A stretch of DNA of 64,000 nt from Lindgomyces ingoldianus (taxonomy: Eukaryota > Ascomycota > Dothideomycetes > Pleosporales > Lindgomycetaceae), in the NCBI RefSeq assembly GCF_010093535.1, contig NW_022985162.1:2010931-2074930 (forward strand), in the 5' to 3' direction. Position 1 is the stretch's first letter. Each line of letters opens with the position of its first letter. Below are positions 12,442 through 25,305 of this stretch, one piece after another. Position numbers and translations under genes: made by a program. The notes under the pieces were generated by a model. The model was not told the origin of the DNA and did not search any database. It worked only from the letters and a program-made list of their open reading frames with translations.

Positions 12442-14576
12442 ATGAATACGGTCCCTCCTCCGGAGGTACAGGAAGTCAATGAACGGAATCGAACTTGGAG
12501 TATTGGGTCCCAGCTCTTGGGGCAGTATGATCAGGAATGTCTACAGCATCTGAATCAAGTTTCATCGTCGAATTACCGCGGTTCTTATTCACCAAGAAGC
12601 GCGTTCATTGATATCCACAATGGAACCACGCACCCACAAGGCCATAACGCAATTCAAGGAAATTCACTTTCTCCGGACCAAATCCATGAAGCTACAATAG
12701 GACAGAATCCATCTTCTCTGTCATTCATGCTGGGGGTTTCTGATGTTAGCCAAAGGAACGAATCCGAGGGCGGAAGTAGTATACGCCCATTACTCCGTGC
12801 TTCGACAACCTTCTACGACCGCGTTATCACAGATTGGTGGTGGTGGGAACTCTTCAGTCTAGCCGTCAGTTTCTTGTCAGTCGGGGCCATTGTTGGCATG
12901 CTGCTGTTCTATAGAGGCAAAAAGCAACCGGATCATGTCTTCTTTGGAATCACCCTCAACGCGTACATATCGGTGTTTTCAGCCATAGCGAAGGCTGCCC
13001 TGATCCTCCCCGTTTCAGAAGGCATTGGTCAACTGAAGTGGATGTGGTTTCGAAAAGGATCGAAACTTTTGGATTTCTTCACATTCGACAGCGCTAGCCG
13101 TGGACCCTGGGGTTCTCTAATGCTATTATGGGTAACAAAATGCAGGTAAGCAGCATTTTAACCGGTTCCATCGGTCACGTCACGGAAATTCTGTCGCTCG
13201 AGAACGCCAGGGGATTAGTAGATATATTATAGCTAACTGATATTTATAGGCATGTAGCGGCTCTTGGTGCCATAATCACTATCCTAGCGCTAGCTTTTGA
13301 ACCCTTCTTCCAGCAGCTCGTCTCATTTCCTCCCCGAGATGTAGTTCTGGGAAGCGGTACTGTTTCTATTGCCAGTACATACCATATTGACAACCAAGGG
13401 ATCGCTTATGTTTTTGACGGCGGGGAATTAGAAGAGGGGAAGTCAATGAAACTGGTTATCGATGAAGCTGTTTTTACGTCTAATTTCGCTCCCACACCCG
13501 CTCCATCTGTCTGCCCAACGGGTCGTTGCACCTGGTCTCCATACACATCTCTTGGTGTATGCCAAAAGTGCCAGGATATCTCGAGCTTCCTCAAGTATAG
13601 TTGTAAAAATCACACAACATTGCTTTTTCCGCACAGAGGGACCTCAGTTGACGACGGTTGTGGGTATGTTTTAAACGATACCATTCTTGTGGGCACGCAT
13701 GGATACCGCCAGAAATACTCGATTACACTATCCACGTTTGCTGTTAATAGGACGATCAGAATGGCAAGCCCGGCCGATCATGACCACACTACGTCCTGGA
13801 ACTCGACGATATTTCACGACGCAGCGCATCCCATCCTCGACGTATACATTGCCTATAGCCGCGGGGGGGAAGCAAAACTTCGGCCAAACGCTACAGCAGT
13901 TCTACTAGAATGCCTATTTTATTGGTGTGCACAGACATTTGAAGCTTCATATGGCAGTGGTGTTCTCCAGGAAGTTCTGCTAAATACGTCAGCAATACAG
14001 TCTGGTATCTTAGATCACAACCATGGGAACCAATCTAGAAGCGAACCTTTTACATTGAACGTTGGAGGCAAGTCTTTTGGCATTATCGAAAACACGACAG
14101 ATTTTTTGGGTGAGAGCATATACACTTCTCTTCCGACTCGTCTCGACGGTAGCTCCCCTGGGCTATGGCAATTCATGCAGACTCCGCCATACGACCTGAA
14201 CCCGCATTTTAGCAATCTTGCGGTTGCAGTGACGAACAGAATGCGCTCCCAAGCAAAAGACACCGAGACAGTGTCAGGACTTGCTTTAGGAACCGAAAAT
14301 TTTGTGTACATAAGATGGGTGTGGATCTCCTTGCCAGGAAGCCTGCTGATTGGAAGCTTTATCTTCGTCTGTGCTGCGATCTTTAAAAGCCGTAGAGCTA
14401 AAGCGGTGGCATGGAAATCGTCGGCTCTAGCAACGCTCCTACATGGGCTATCAAAAGAGGCACAAGGACAATTCAATCCTCATTTGCGCCAGAGTGAGGT
14501 AGAAGCACTATCACAGAAACTGCGAGTCAAGCTTTCTTCAGAGGAAGATGGCAGTACTAGGCTGATATTGGCTTGA
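12442..14576 (+). CDS. DUF3176 multi-pass membrane protein
   Basis: A 676 aa protein from two exons, 12442-13145 and 13250-14576. The donor is GTAAGC, and the intron carries AGCTAACTGA before a TATAG acceptor. The N-terminal 120 residues are hydrophilic. A WWWWELF start leads into transmembrane segment 1, followed by a second helix (NAYISVFSAIAKAALI) and the motif LLDFFTFDSASRGPWGS. The third helix begins exon 2 (HVAALGAIITILALAF). A long Asn-glycosylatable, Cys-containing domain follows (PTGRCTWSPYTSLGVCQKC), then a final helix (WISLPGSLLIGSFIFVCAAIF) and a short cytosolic tail. This order and the CTW...LGVC signature are those of the fungal DUF3176 family, whose function is not known. Cell-surface location is inferred from topology. 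Confidence 0.85.
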
Positions 14577-15381
14577 ACAAGAGTGCGAATAGATATTACT
14601 CACTGTGGAACACGTCTCCTGTAACATGTCTGTGGTAACTATCCGGTCAATTACATTACAGAATGTGAACGAGGGCGTATTGCTTTTAATAGTTCGACAT
14701 CCTTGGACATTCGGGTCCTCTCAAGTGAATATCATCCCCCCGTCCGAGCAAGGAAGCGTTGGAATCGCCAAGATTGCAGGGGCCGGCAACTCTAAATTTT
14801 AGAGTGTGGGCCTGTGCATCATCGAGATGTCAATTCGAGACGACGCGCAACATCTAAGAGAAAGAGAGAGACGAGTTAATGAAAGGACTGTTGGCTGACA
14901 CTGAATTAGTCACTCTACTTCTCAATTTGCATTTAGAATTCCAAATCAAGATGTCGTCAACACGTCAATGCCAAGGTGAGGCTGCCACTCGGAACCTGAG
15001 ACGGCCTTGTTGCAAACCCATGTCTCCTCGTTCAGTTTCTTGAGACGTCCTAGTTTCGGGTAGCTTCAATGCATCAATGCCTGTGGCAGATTGAGGCATG
15101 TCCGATTTCCTATCGTAGTCATGTCTGAGGCACTCATGATACAGGACTGGAGAATAAGTTTACATTTCGTTTAATGTCTTTAAGCGCCGAAAATAAAAAA
15201 AGCGCCCTCAGAACCAGTCCAAATGAAGCGCTGCGCTCCATCCTCCGTAGAGTGCAACCTTTCCCGAGGACAGCGTATTCTATGTCAAGTGATGAATTGA
15301 GAAGCCCCATCAAAAGTCCCATTACCATAAACAATGCCTCGAACCGCGTCCACTATACTTCCCTTCTAATTCTCAACCTTC
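14577..15381. other. Intergenic between convergent genes
   Basis: Contains the 3' flanks of the DUF3176 gene and of the minus-strand secreted-protein gene. Only short ORFs of random composition occur. Confidence 0.55.
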
Positions 15382-16681
15382 TTAGGCAACGAACTCACGA
15401 GCGCTGAATTTGGGTCGTCCAAACCGGCGTCCTCCCTTACCGCCTTGCGCGGCCTGAGCGGCCTGGCCACCCTTCGCTGCTTGACCACCCTTTGCTGCTT
15501 GACCACCCTTTGCTGCTTGACCACCCTTTGCTGCTTGACCAGCGTTCGCAGCTTGACCAGCGTTCGCAGCTTGACCAGCGTTCGCAGCTTGACCAGCGTT
15601 CGCAGCCTGGCCAGCATTCGCAGCCTGACCGCCCTTCGCAGCTTGACCACCCTTCGCAGCTTGACCACCCTTGGCGGCCTGGCCATTGTTGGCGGCCTGA
15701 CCATTGTTGGCAGCCTGACCGTTGTTGGCAGCCTGACCGTTGTTGGCAGCTTGACCGTTGTTGGCATTTCCCTTCCCAGCGTTCGCAGAGACAGTGAACT
15801 TGTTGCAATCATCTTGCGCTCCACGTTGAGCAACTGGCATGAGCACAGGCTGATGGTTACTCGCCGAAGTCATGGAACAGACACGGTAGACGCCAGCTGG
15901 CAGACCTCCAGCAAGCGCAGCGGAAAGCAACCCGTTGCCATTGCCGTCGTCGTTGATACCTTTGAAGAAAGCGAAGTTCTGGGCGTTAAGAGCTTGAGTC
16001 GGGTTCAGATTGTTGCCCATATCCTGAACTGTGATATGGGTGTGCCCAACCACGGTGCCGCCTTGGAGAGCTTGTGGTGCAGCGTAATAAGTGACGTCAG
16101 GGTTTGTGAACGATCCAGCTTGAAGATTGGCGATTTGCACCTGGAAGTTGATGGGTTGGTTTTCTTGAATTTCGTCATTGTGCTTAGGATTGATCATGAT
16201 AGCAGAAACCATCTTAGTATTCGATGGGATATCGCCCATGACTGTAACCTAGTTAGTATTTCTCTCGATACTGAACAAGACATGTACTCACCGATACCAT
16301 TGCAAGAACCTCCCTTGACCTGGAGACCGTTGGTAAGAGTCTTTCCTGTACAGAAGTTGATGAAGTTGGCATCGTCCCTAACAAGATTTAGCAAGGAGCA
16401 GGTGGAATTCCGAAATGATACACTCACGTTGCCGACGCAGCCTGACCAGCCTCAGCACCAGCTTCCAAACCAGTAGCCTGGCTATTTTTCTGAACATTGT
16501 TTGGGTTCAAGGCCAATGCGTTGGCATTGTTACCTCCATTGTTGGCGTTCCCACCATTGCCTTTGGCAGCATTTGCGGCGTTCTGAGCATTCTGATTTTG
16601 ATTGTTTTTCCCTCCCTTTCCGGCCTGGGCTTCGACAATGCCGGCTGCTAGCAGCAATGGCAACAAAGTAGTAAACCGCAT
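15382..16681 (-). CDS. Secreted fungal protein with C-terminal hexapeptide repeats
   Basis: Three exons (16681-16428, 16377-16292, 16241-15382) give 399 aa. Donors are GTGAGT and both junctions keep frame. The product starts with a clear signal peptide (MRFTTLLPLLLAAGIVEA), then a Gly/Asn/Ala-rich linker. The core has DDANFINFCTGKTLTNGLQ, MGDIPSNTKMVS, GSFTNPDVTYYAAP, VVGHTHITVQDMG and YRVCSMTSASNHQPVLMPVAQRG. This core resembles a widespread secreted fungal family that databases often mislabel 'ribosomal protein S17'; it has no ribosomal feature, and I recall the family without being able to check it. After the core come 17 hexapeptide repeats and a basic tail (GRRFGRPKFSAREFVA). Three core cysteines suggest limited disulphide bonding. 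No GPI signal is seen. Function is unknown; a cell-wall or matrix role is inference. Confidence 0.82.
15457..15762 (-). repeat. 17 x 18-nt coding repeat, xxGQAA, in four blocks
   Basis: Read on the minus strand, the order is NNGQAA x5, KGGQAA x3, NAGQAA x5, KGGQAA x4. Copies within a block are nearly identical in DNA, which indicates recent tandem duplication inside the gene. The repeat keeps frame throughout. Confidence 0.93.
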
Positions 16682-18250
16682 TGTGATAGTGGGGTTGAAG
16701 GCCGAACGAAAAGCGGACGCGAGGCGGATGAGAAAGTAGGTTTAAAAGAGTGGACTCCGGCTTGCGGTAGATTAAGATCAATCAATATACAGACACGTTC
16801 AACGTGACCTGAGAAAAGAAGGAAGAGGAAGAAAGAGAAAGGAATGTAACCCTCGATTGACGGTCCCCGATTGCTCAATAACTGGTGACTGAGGATGGTG
16901 GAAAACAAGCGGCCTTGGACGACCAGGCGACTGTACTTAAGTCCCTTGGCGACATCAAATCCGGAGCCTGCTGTAAAGCGGCTGAAGGCAGGCTTAGGCT
17001 TGAAACCCATGATGAGGGTGGATTTGTCTCACGAACCATCGAACAGGATGCCTGGGGGAAAAGCACGGGGCGCGGGTGTCAAGAGGCGCCATACCAAACT
17101 CAGGCCGAGCCGGCAGCCCTGCCGTGGCGAAATTGCCCAAGGCATTGATGTGGTCGCTGGAAACAGACAACGTTAGAGGGAGCACAGGAGGTGGAGGCCG
17201 ACTTGAGACCCGGGAAGTTTCGGACAATTATGTCAGCCACGTTGAAGCACCTCGCGCTAGCCTTATGAGGAGATCCACGACTGCCAAGCATAATCTTATT
17301 TCCAACATCCTGTCTCAAGGACTTGACGCCCTCAAACTGCTTTGATGCCTTAGCTATGCGGCCTGCGGCAACCGAGTCTGCGGCAGGAGTCCTTCGATGA
17401 TCCCGAGGACCGCTGTGGGCTCTCTTGGCCAGTGACGTCCAAGCATCGTGGAGCATCTTGAAAAGCTTAGCCCGCATCGACCACCTTTTGGCGCTGCAGT
17501 GCCTGGCCTTCGTAACCTTAATTCGCTTGTCAGATCCTAAATCATAATCTAAGCAGCTAGTCTGGGCCCCTCCAGTCTGTCTCCGCTACCAGCGGTGGCT
17601 GTGACAGCAACAAAGCAGTTGGGATCTGCGGCAACAAACGAACTCCATGTGCTTCTCTTGGCGACCATCTCTTCGCTTCACCCTCCTTGAAATCCTTTTA
17701 TCTGATCTAAAACTGATAACTGCGGAATATGGCACTGGATAGATGAGAAGGCTGAAAATGCCTCCGTGTTGATTCGGAATCACAGTTTGGGTTTACAACA
17801 CTCATACCTCCTCTGCCTTCAAACTTTTTTGTAAGGCATTCAAGGCAATTATCGATCCGGCCTGTCTGCGACTCGTCAGAGGTTCTGCACATCAATAGTG
17901 GGCATGTCCGGGCTGTCAAGACCCGGAAGGATCCACGCAGTCACTTTAACAATGATCGTTGACGATTACATCAAAAAGGCTCGCATTGGCGCCAGCGACT
18001 TCTAACGACTCGCAAATCCCACTGTCTGGATTGGCTGGAACTTGGAGATCGTACGGAGACAACCTTCGTTTTAGCTCAAGAGTCTCCACGTATTCTGGCA
18101 GATTGACCAGAGCAGCCATCCCGTGGCGGCACTGCGACTGTTGGAGGCGCGAAAAACCAATTAAACGACGCAGCCGCTCCCCTCGCTGTTCCGGTTTGTC
18201 CAGGGTGCTGTGCCCCTTCCTCAACTCATTCTCCCCTCCGTACCCCACAT
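16682..18250. other. Intergenic, 1.6 kb
   Basis: Holds the promoter of the secreted-protein gene and the 3' flank of the PhzF-like gene. A minus-strand ORF of 125 codons at 17100-17477 and shadows on the plus strand show no recognisable family. I do not call a gene. Confidence 0.5.
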
Positions 18251-19523
18251 TCAGACAGCCAACCGACCCTCCATGACCTGGACTGCAGTTCCCTCAAGGT
18301 AGACATTGGCAATTCCCGAATCCTCCGCCAAAACAACCTCAATGTCGATCTCACTCCGACGGCCCATTTCAACACCCTGCGTTATGGCATATCTAAGAGT
18401 CTCCCCTGGTCTCCCTTCCGTGAGAGAAAGGTAGGCTGCTAAGTCGCTTGCTGCGCTTCCGGTGGCTGGATCCTCGACGGTGCCTTCGATCATTCTAGTC
18501 CTCAGAATACTGGTCCCGTCTCCCTTTTCTCCAAGACGGACATAGAAGTACGATCCCACGAAAGACACGTCGTTCCAGCCCTCATCAAGCCCATCGACCC
18601 ACGGACCCTGCGCAGTCGTTTGGATCTGCCCGAGCATCTCTTCATCCTCGAGCTCAATGAGAATGAAGGTCAATCCTTTCACTACTGAGACTATGGGATA
18701 ATGGTCCTTGAGAACTGGATGTTTTCCGTTCCTAGCTTCTGCCAGTTTCGGCTGCATTTTTTTCAATTCCTCACAAGGCCAAACCACATGGTGAATGTGG
18801 ACGTCATGGGGAATTGCTGCTCGAACAACTTTTGTTGCGATGTCGTATTCGAGTCCGATCAGTCCGGCCTTTACCTTGAGTTTAGCCTCAATCTTTCTAC
18901 CTACAGTCCCTCTGCCTCTTGCAATCTCTGAAAGGAAGACATGGAACCCAGTTCCGATGGTAGGGTGTCTAGAAGTGGCCGTATAGTACGTCAGCATCCA
19001 CTTGTACTGAGAGTTCAAGTTTACCACAGCTGGGACAGGACTCGCGGCCTTCTCCAGCTAAAGACCGAAGTTAATACTGAGATGAGGGCAGTGGAACCCC
19101 GGACGCCTACATACCCTGCAAAGGGAAGTTCACCGGTCGTGATGAATATGTCTACCGTCCAACCATCCTCCTCGCTAACTGCTTCATGCAGAAACGTCGT
19201 CTCTGACAAGTTGAATTCTCGAGCAATGGCCTGCTTCTCGCTACGAAGGCGGAGGTAGAAAGTCAGCACCACTTTTAAAGGCGGGGTTTGGTACCTCTAT
19301 CTTCTGCCCTAAAGCACACTGCAGCTACCTCAAACATCACCTGAGCGGCATCTCAGATGCTTGCAGTAAGGTTGAGACAGAACATCGAGATTGTACCCAA
19401 GACTTCTCACCCTTGGCTCAACTGGCAGGCTTTCGGAACCTTGACGATCGCAAGAGGATTGCCTTCATATCTTTTGCTGGTGAAAACATCTACAGTGACA
19501 AAGTCGAGGTAAGTGGAAGCCAT
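18251..19523 (-). CDS. PhzF-like isomerase/epimerase family protein
   Basis: Three exons (19523-19411, 19240-19115, 18968-18251) give 318 aa, the usual family length. Exon 1 starts MASTYLDFVTVDVFTSKRYE and includes GNPLAIVKVP. Exon 2 has EKQAIAREFNLSETTFLHE, whose Glu after FNLS is the proposed catalytic acid of PhzF. Exon 3 starts at HPTIGTGFH and includes EDPATGSAASDLAAYL, the second conserved substrate loop. Both introns are phase 2 (GTGAGA and GTATGT donors). The fold is the diaminopimelate-epimerase type. In bacteria PhzF isomerises an intermediate of phenazine synthesis, but fungal paralogues act on unknown substrates. No phenazine genes lie nearby, so a phenazine role should not be assumed. 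Confidence 0.9.
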
Positions 19524-22500
19524 GACGTCTTGGAGTGCTTGCGATTTGTAGAGCTCTGTTGCACTCTCTACGTCCCTCACTTTGTAATCGCGGGCCTGGA
19601 CTCAATTTTGAAGGGAGCTCGACTCTTTGAGAATGACTCATAGGGCGTGATCAGCCGTTGACATCTTGCAGTCATTGATACACCGTTGCGCAACTGAAGC
19701 CGCTAGCATGTTCTGAAATCAGGTTACACCTGCATACCCTCGGAAAGCTACTGGAAGAATCGGCATCTTTGATTTCGAATAAAATTTCGGAATCCCGACA
19801 TCGTCTTGCGCGACCTTAACGAGCAACTGCGGCATAGGAATCAATCTCGAGAACGGCTTCTTTTGCAGACTTTGAAGCTTGGGTGGATATAAGGAACATG
19901 GTGGCGCCTAATCGGTAAATTACCCCAAAGTTACCACTGGCGCGCCTTGGAATCAGATCTGACCTCGGGAGGCTTACTCGTTCCCAGATCACGTGATAAA
20001 AGGGCCGAGCAGCGATCCCTGGCTACAAACAACAAGAACATCCCAACACGAAGGCGTAGGTAATCTTAAGTATTGCTTTTAAACCCGTAATTCTCCGTGA
20101 CATGGGGATTGTTGGGAGCCACAGTACAGATTTCTTCACCTCATTCTACAGGCGTCGAATGAGACGCTAAAGCCTTGCGGCACGTAGGGAGAGGCTTATT
20201 GGATGCTGTGCCACCCGTTCCTCTGGTTAAAAAATGGCTTTACCATCACGCCTTGCCATGGCGAGGCGAGGATTTTTGGGAGATTGGAAGCTGAAAAATC
20301 TTGCAGCATATACAAATAATCTGTGCAACCCGCGTGGATACATTTCGCTATTGATCTTCTCCCTGGGCAGCCAATCTCACCTTGTCACTAGGATGGGCTC
20401 AGTAATTTCGAATATTGGAATATTTTTAAGGCAGGAACATCCGGGGGCTGAAATACGGAAATTATGTTTAGTAGAGCCTTGAGTTACTGTCCTTCTCGAA
20501 TCTGCTCTCAGCTTTAGCTGAAGGCATGAGCAAACGCTATTTCAACAGAAGAATCGAGAATCTTCGAGGAATCAATTAATTCCATAGGATCATGCCCGAT
20601 GTCATCTCGTTAACAGTCCCAACCGTCCCGCTTACGCCCGTCGTCCCGCTATCTGGCCTTCGCGCCGCGCATCTCACCATCGACGCGTGTGTGAGTCGCG
20701 ATGTTGCTGAACCGACACTACTCTTGATGCTTTTTCGAGATAACACAAGGCTACTATGGCAAGGCCTGCCCTGCGTGACCATCCCATCTCCCACGCTTTG
20801 ACTTCGGCCTGGCCCCGGTCAATAACCTGGTGCAGATATTGCAGCACAGGCCATTTTCTCCACGTTTGTGAGTTCTTCCGCACGAAGACGCCTGACCCTG
20901 ACGATTGCCGACAGCAGGCCTGGATTTGGGCCATTGCGCTCCCCACAGTCATGGACGTGATATTGGACAGGGCAAATACAGCATGCTCTATCCTGTCAGA
21001 ACTTTGCACATCTGGGCGCATTCCGATTGTCGTGAGTCATGATAATACTGCTTGCCGTCCACCTCCCATTTTCAGTCAATTCGGAGGCACAAAGGGTTGG
21101 CAGCTACTAAAGAAATTGGCCTCCCGCAGACACAGAGGCTACTAAACGATATTTATAGGAGGTGCGCTCCTCGAATGACTTGCCAGGTTCTGGTCTCGTT
21201 CCGAAAGGGATGGCTGAAACTGTAGCCGGAGGGCCACATTGGTGGCTGCGTAAGAATTTTCTCAAGGCTGCGACAAAAGTTCCGCGTATAATTTTTGATT
21301 GGGCCGGTAAAGTGAATTCCGGCGTCGTCAGTGGTCGGTTATGGTCGTCTTTCGCGTCTGCATCGCAGCGCATCTGCACGCTGAAAGGTACATGAAGCGG
21401 CCAGCTCAAGTCCCCGCCCACTGCATTTGCGTTGCACATTGATTGCCGCGAGACGAGCACATTGTGTAACGGTGCACGTGGTGTCAGTGGACACAGTAAA
21501 CAGGTCTTTTGTTGGGAACCTGATCCGCTAGCCTCGCTCGCGGAAGACTGGCATGCGACGACAATGTCAGTGTTCCAGCCACGACTCAGTCACGGTGACA
21601 GGCGCCACTGATGACTATAAGGCTATGGTCGTTTGACCTAGAGCGCGGAGTCTGCGGAGACGCAATCAAGAGGGGGTACTGGATAAAAAGAGTGCTCGCA
21701 CAAAGAACATGTGCTCCCGTGCAGCATCCAGCATCTGGAGTGTGTGAACACTGTGGTGCTGCTTGGCGGGAGGCCGCAGGCGGGGTCGCGCCGTCGAGGA
21801 CGCTGATGAGAAAGAAGCGGTGTCTAGTCGAGGTGGTTGTTACAGAATCGGGCACGGAGAGATGTTCGTTGCGCAGCGTTCGCAACCGGGTTGGGCCAAG
21901 TCCCTCGCGGAGTCGCTGAAGAGCGTCGCTGCTTTGGGGTCGCCCGCCGCTCCCTAGTGCCCCGAAAAGGGTATCCTGGTCTGCTGGCAGCTCCCGAACG
22001 CGCCAACTGCCTATCCCTGCGCGATGCTGGTCAAGCTGGTGATGAGCGTGTCGGGGCGCGCATGGGGCGCAGGGGTCGATGACCTTGATCGCCCGAATGG
22101 GCTCCCAAGGCAAATCCTTCCTTGCCTGGGAGCTCCACCAACAACCACAGAAAAACCTTCGACGCCCGCGTACACACGTTCTGTTTTTGCGACCTCGCTC
22201 AAAGCTCTTGCACAGCTTCCTTCCCCTTCTCTTCGTCCTTCTGTGTTCATCGCAAACGCTAGCCCCTTGGTGACGGGTTTCGTCTCTCTTTTTGTTTTCC
22301 CGCCATCACTGCAAACACTTCCCGGCTTGCGTTTGTTCCCCGACGCGCACCACACCACCTGGGCATTGGTCTGCTCGAGCTCCCAGCATTTGTAGATTCA
22401 TGAAGGTGATGTGAGGACGTTGTCGACCCATTCAACCTCAATCACACATTCTGCCCTTTTATTTTTTCACCCCACGGTTTGCCAGACCGAGGCTTGCTCT

Positions 22501-22793
22501 CCTTCACTGCATCGCCCCCACAGTCTGGAACCCCACGCTCCTTCGCCTGTTACCGCTCACGGACCGCACTCTATTTTGCTCCAGCACCACATTTAAGCTC
22601 AGAAGGAAGTCAGTCCTGCGACACTCCACGTCTCTCATTCCTGAGTGTACTGTCCGCTGCGAGGAGCACCCGGCTCCGGATCGCTGTTGCAACATTACCC
22701 AAAACAGGAAAGCAGAACACTTAGCACTACCTCTGAATCAACAAACGCGGCCTCTTCAAGACCGACTGTTCTGGCTTTCATCCGACTCTTATC
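19524..22793. other. 3.3 kb gap upstream of the 468 aa protein gene
   Basis: Left part: PhzF-like promoter. From about 21.4 to 22.8 kb the sequence is GC-rich with CT-rich tracts, which fits a long promoter and leader for the gene at 22794. Overlapping ORFs (for example 20756-21145 plus and 21586-22113 minus) lack family signals or consistent coding character. Confidence 0.5.
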
Positions 22794-24255
22794 ATGACAC
22801 CAAATCATTCTCGCAATCCCTCGGAGGAGACAACTTCCACAGCTTCGTACAACATGATACTAGAACACGTCATGCAGTATCCTGGCAGCTATGAGATTCC
22901 CCTTCGGACTATGTACACTCTCAATTGTGCACCTCGAGCTCAGCCTTTACCAAAGGAACTGAGCCGTGCACCTTCCCCGAACGGATCCTACCCTGCCTCA
23001 CCCATCTCAGGTCAACATGCTTGGACTGACGCAGAATCCACGACTATGAACTTCACTTCCGCTCTGATGAGCCACATGTGCTCCCTTCCTTCGCAGCCGA
23101 GCTCACTCCCGCCCTCATTCATTGTCTCGTTCGTGTCTCGATGTTTCCATCCCTGCCTCTCCCTAGTCGACTTTCCCCAAGCCTTGACTGCTCTGGATTA
23201 CCTGAAGGATTTGGAGAACCGGAGACGCAAGGAAGTTGCAGCTGCTTTTGAGAGGCTTGATATTCGCTATGATGGCATCACCGCTGATGTCGACGCGGTT
23301 TCTGAGCGGTATCCCGGAATAGCTCTATGGGCAAAGAACATCGAGGGCAAGAGCAGGAAAGCCGTGAGCTTCTACTGCTCGCTGTATCTTGGATTGCGTC
23401 GATGGGTAAGCTAGCATTCTGAAATAAAAGCTATCCAATGCACGACTAACAAAGTATTAGATCCTTGTTAATGAGCTATCTCTTCAGCCCTTCAATCAAC
23501 TCAACTGTGTAGCTATGCTCAACACACTTCTTCCTCCGCAAGCCCCTCAAGACTTCGGAAGGCAACTCATCCCCCTTCTAACCCCAGAAGTGCTTGCAGA
23601 AGAGCGCAGCAGCTTCTTTGTGTACATTCGTCAAGTTAAGAGGAAAGGCCCATCAGTTCTCCAGCCCGTCATGGACATGCAGAAAGAGGCAGGAGACGAG
23701 AATGGCTGGGATTCCGTGCAACGAACCGTCGATAAATACCTTCGCGTGGCTAAGAATATGATTGATGACTGCATCTCAACTACCGGTACCGATGACTTCA
23801 CTCCAGTTGAAGAGGCGCGGAAAGGCAAGAAAACAGACTCTGGAATCAGCTTTGGATCCGATCGACGGCCGAGCACGGGTATAAGTACCGTGGAGAAGCC
23901 ACTCCCCGTGTCACCGCCAGAATATAAGTCAACTATGAAGGGTCTCAGCAGGCTAGAGCGAATTACACGAGAGTTTAGACGCATGCGCGTTAAGACTAGA
24001 CCGGATGTCGAGGAAATCGTCAAGATCGAAAAGCACCCTGCTGCGAATTATGTACCAATGAACGGCGAAAACAAAGGAAAGAAGTCGCTGAAGAAGGCAC
24101 GATCTCTTGCCAACATAGGCAACCTCAAGAGCGCTAACGCCAGCTCCACTTCACTCGTGGGGAGCCGGAAAGGTAGTGATGCTGTACCCTTCGACCCAGA
24201 GGAGATGAAACGGCAACGTCTCATGTACGAAGCTTCGACCTCAAACCGATGGTGA
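22794..24255 (+). CDS. Conserved-looking protein of unknown function, 468 aa
   Basis: Exons 22794-23405 and 23461-24255 join in phase 0 across a 55-nt intron (GTAAGC donor, GACTAAC branch, TTAG acceptor). The product has a short polar N-terminus and a mostly helical middle (SFYCSLYLGLRRW, then ILVNELSLQPFNQLNCVAML). A second helical block, LLTPEVLAEERSSFFVYIRQ, follows. The last 150 residues are basic, Ser-rich and probably disordered (KGKKSLKKARSLANIGNLK). No signal peptide or membrane helix is seen. The clean intron and sustained coding character support a real gene. I do not recognise the family. Confidence 0.8.
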
Positions 24256-25305
24256 TGACGAAAACGATAGAGATTGCGGTATGACTCGATATGTGTGGCC
24301 CGAGTGTTAAACAATCACGAACTACTTAACTGGACGACAACGACTTTTCTTTTGTTACGAGGCTAAATGGACAATACACATCACAGTGAAATGAGGAGGA
24401 CGGGAAATGATTTCAGTAAGACATACCATTATGTCTGTTTCGATGCATATGCACATACCCTTCCGTTAGCTTCATCCTTGTTTTCTTATCATCACACTGA
24501 AGGTCCAGAAATGGTCCTATCTGGTGGTTACATTTTTGGGCGGCGCCTTTGGAGGTTATTCCATCCTTTTTCAGGCGTTTCAGAGGCAAGTCTCTCACGA
24601 GGTGAAAAGCTTTCCTTTGCAATTCGATTCCCCTGTGTTCATACTGCCTGCGGCGCCTTTCTCCCCCTTCCAAGTGTATTAGACGAGGCTCGCTCTCGTC
24701 TCTCAGGCGGTATCACATGGCGGCGTTCGGGATAGGATTGGGATGCATGGAACATTGGCGTACCTTTGGTGGCTTTCTTCTGTCCACGCTAGTCATGTTG
24801 GACGTGTGTGTACGTACCACTACACTTCACCTTACTCAATTCTGGATTTACTCCGATTCACTTTGTATGTACGTTTAGTAATGTTAAATGCGACATGAAG
24901 GAACCAATGGAATATCAATTTCTTGTGCTATTACTTGTGTCTGATGTCGTCTTCGGCGAGCTGGTATGCGCAGTTGGCTTGGAGTGGAAGAGTTCGAGAT
25001 CGATGACATTACCCGGACAACAAGCAAAAGTAGTAAGCGAGGCTGCAGGTGCTTGTTGCCTTTCAAACTTTGTTTTCGAAACACGTCTCTCGTATATCTC
25101 CTTCCAACCAGCCCACGCAGTAAGACACCAACCACAATTGTACATCTGGGTGTCGGGTAAGAGCCCTGACAGCAGCGGGCGTGCGGCAAAAGGGCAAAGC
25201 ACGTTCGCATCACACACCCGCTATCTATCTTATCGATATCACACTTGTCACATCTGTTTTCGCCCACCCCCCCTTGCATCTGCAAGGCACACCGCCGCCG
25301 CCACC
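24256..25305. other. Intergenic and leader of the BRCT gene
   Basis: The 3' flank of the 468 aa gene is followed by the upstream region of the BRCT gene. The reading frame of that gene is open back to 24808, but this upstream part is atypical in composition and the start at 25306 has a far better context. Confidence 0.5.

Noticed and set aside
15445..16476. Plus-strand ORF of 343 codons
   Set aside because: It is the antisense of the secreted-protein gene; its Leu/Thr/Ser periodicity comes from the hexapeptide repeat, and it runs through the introns.
15382..16681. Ribosomal protein S17
   Set aside because: This name is a common database mislabel for similar proteins; the signal peptide and secreted core exclude a ribosomal role.
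17100..17477. Minus-strand ORF of 125 codons
   Set aside because: No family, no convincing splice partners, overlaps plus-strand ORFs; kept only as an open question.
18251..19523. Phenazine biosynthesis locus
   Set aside because: Only the PhzF-fold protein is present; no other phenazine gene occurs nearby, and fungal PhzF-like proteins are widespread.
19413..19643. Plus-strand ORF of 76 codons
   Set aside because: Overlaps exon 1 of the PhzF-like gene, whose MASTYLDF...GNPLAIVKVP reading on the minus strand is clearly the coding one.
24808..25305. N-terminal extension of the BRCT ORF
   Set aside because: The frame is open by chance; an excellent Kozak ATG lies at 25306 and the upstream residues do not resemble the rest of the protein.
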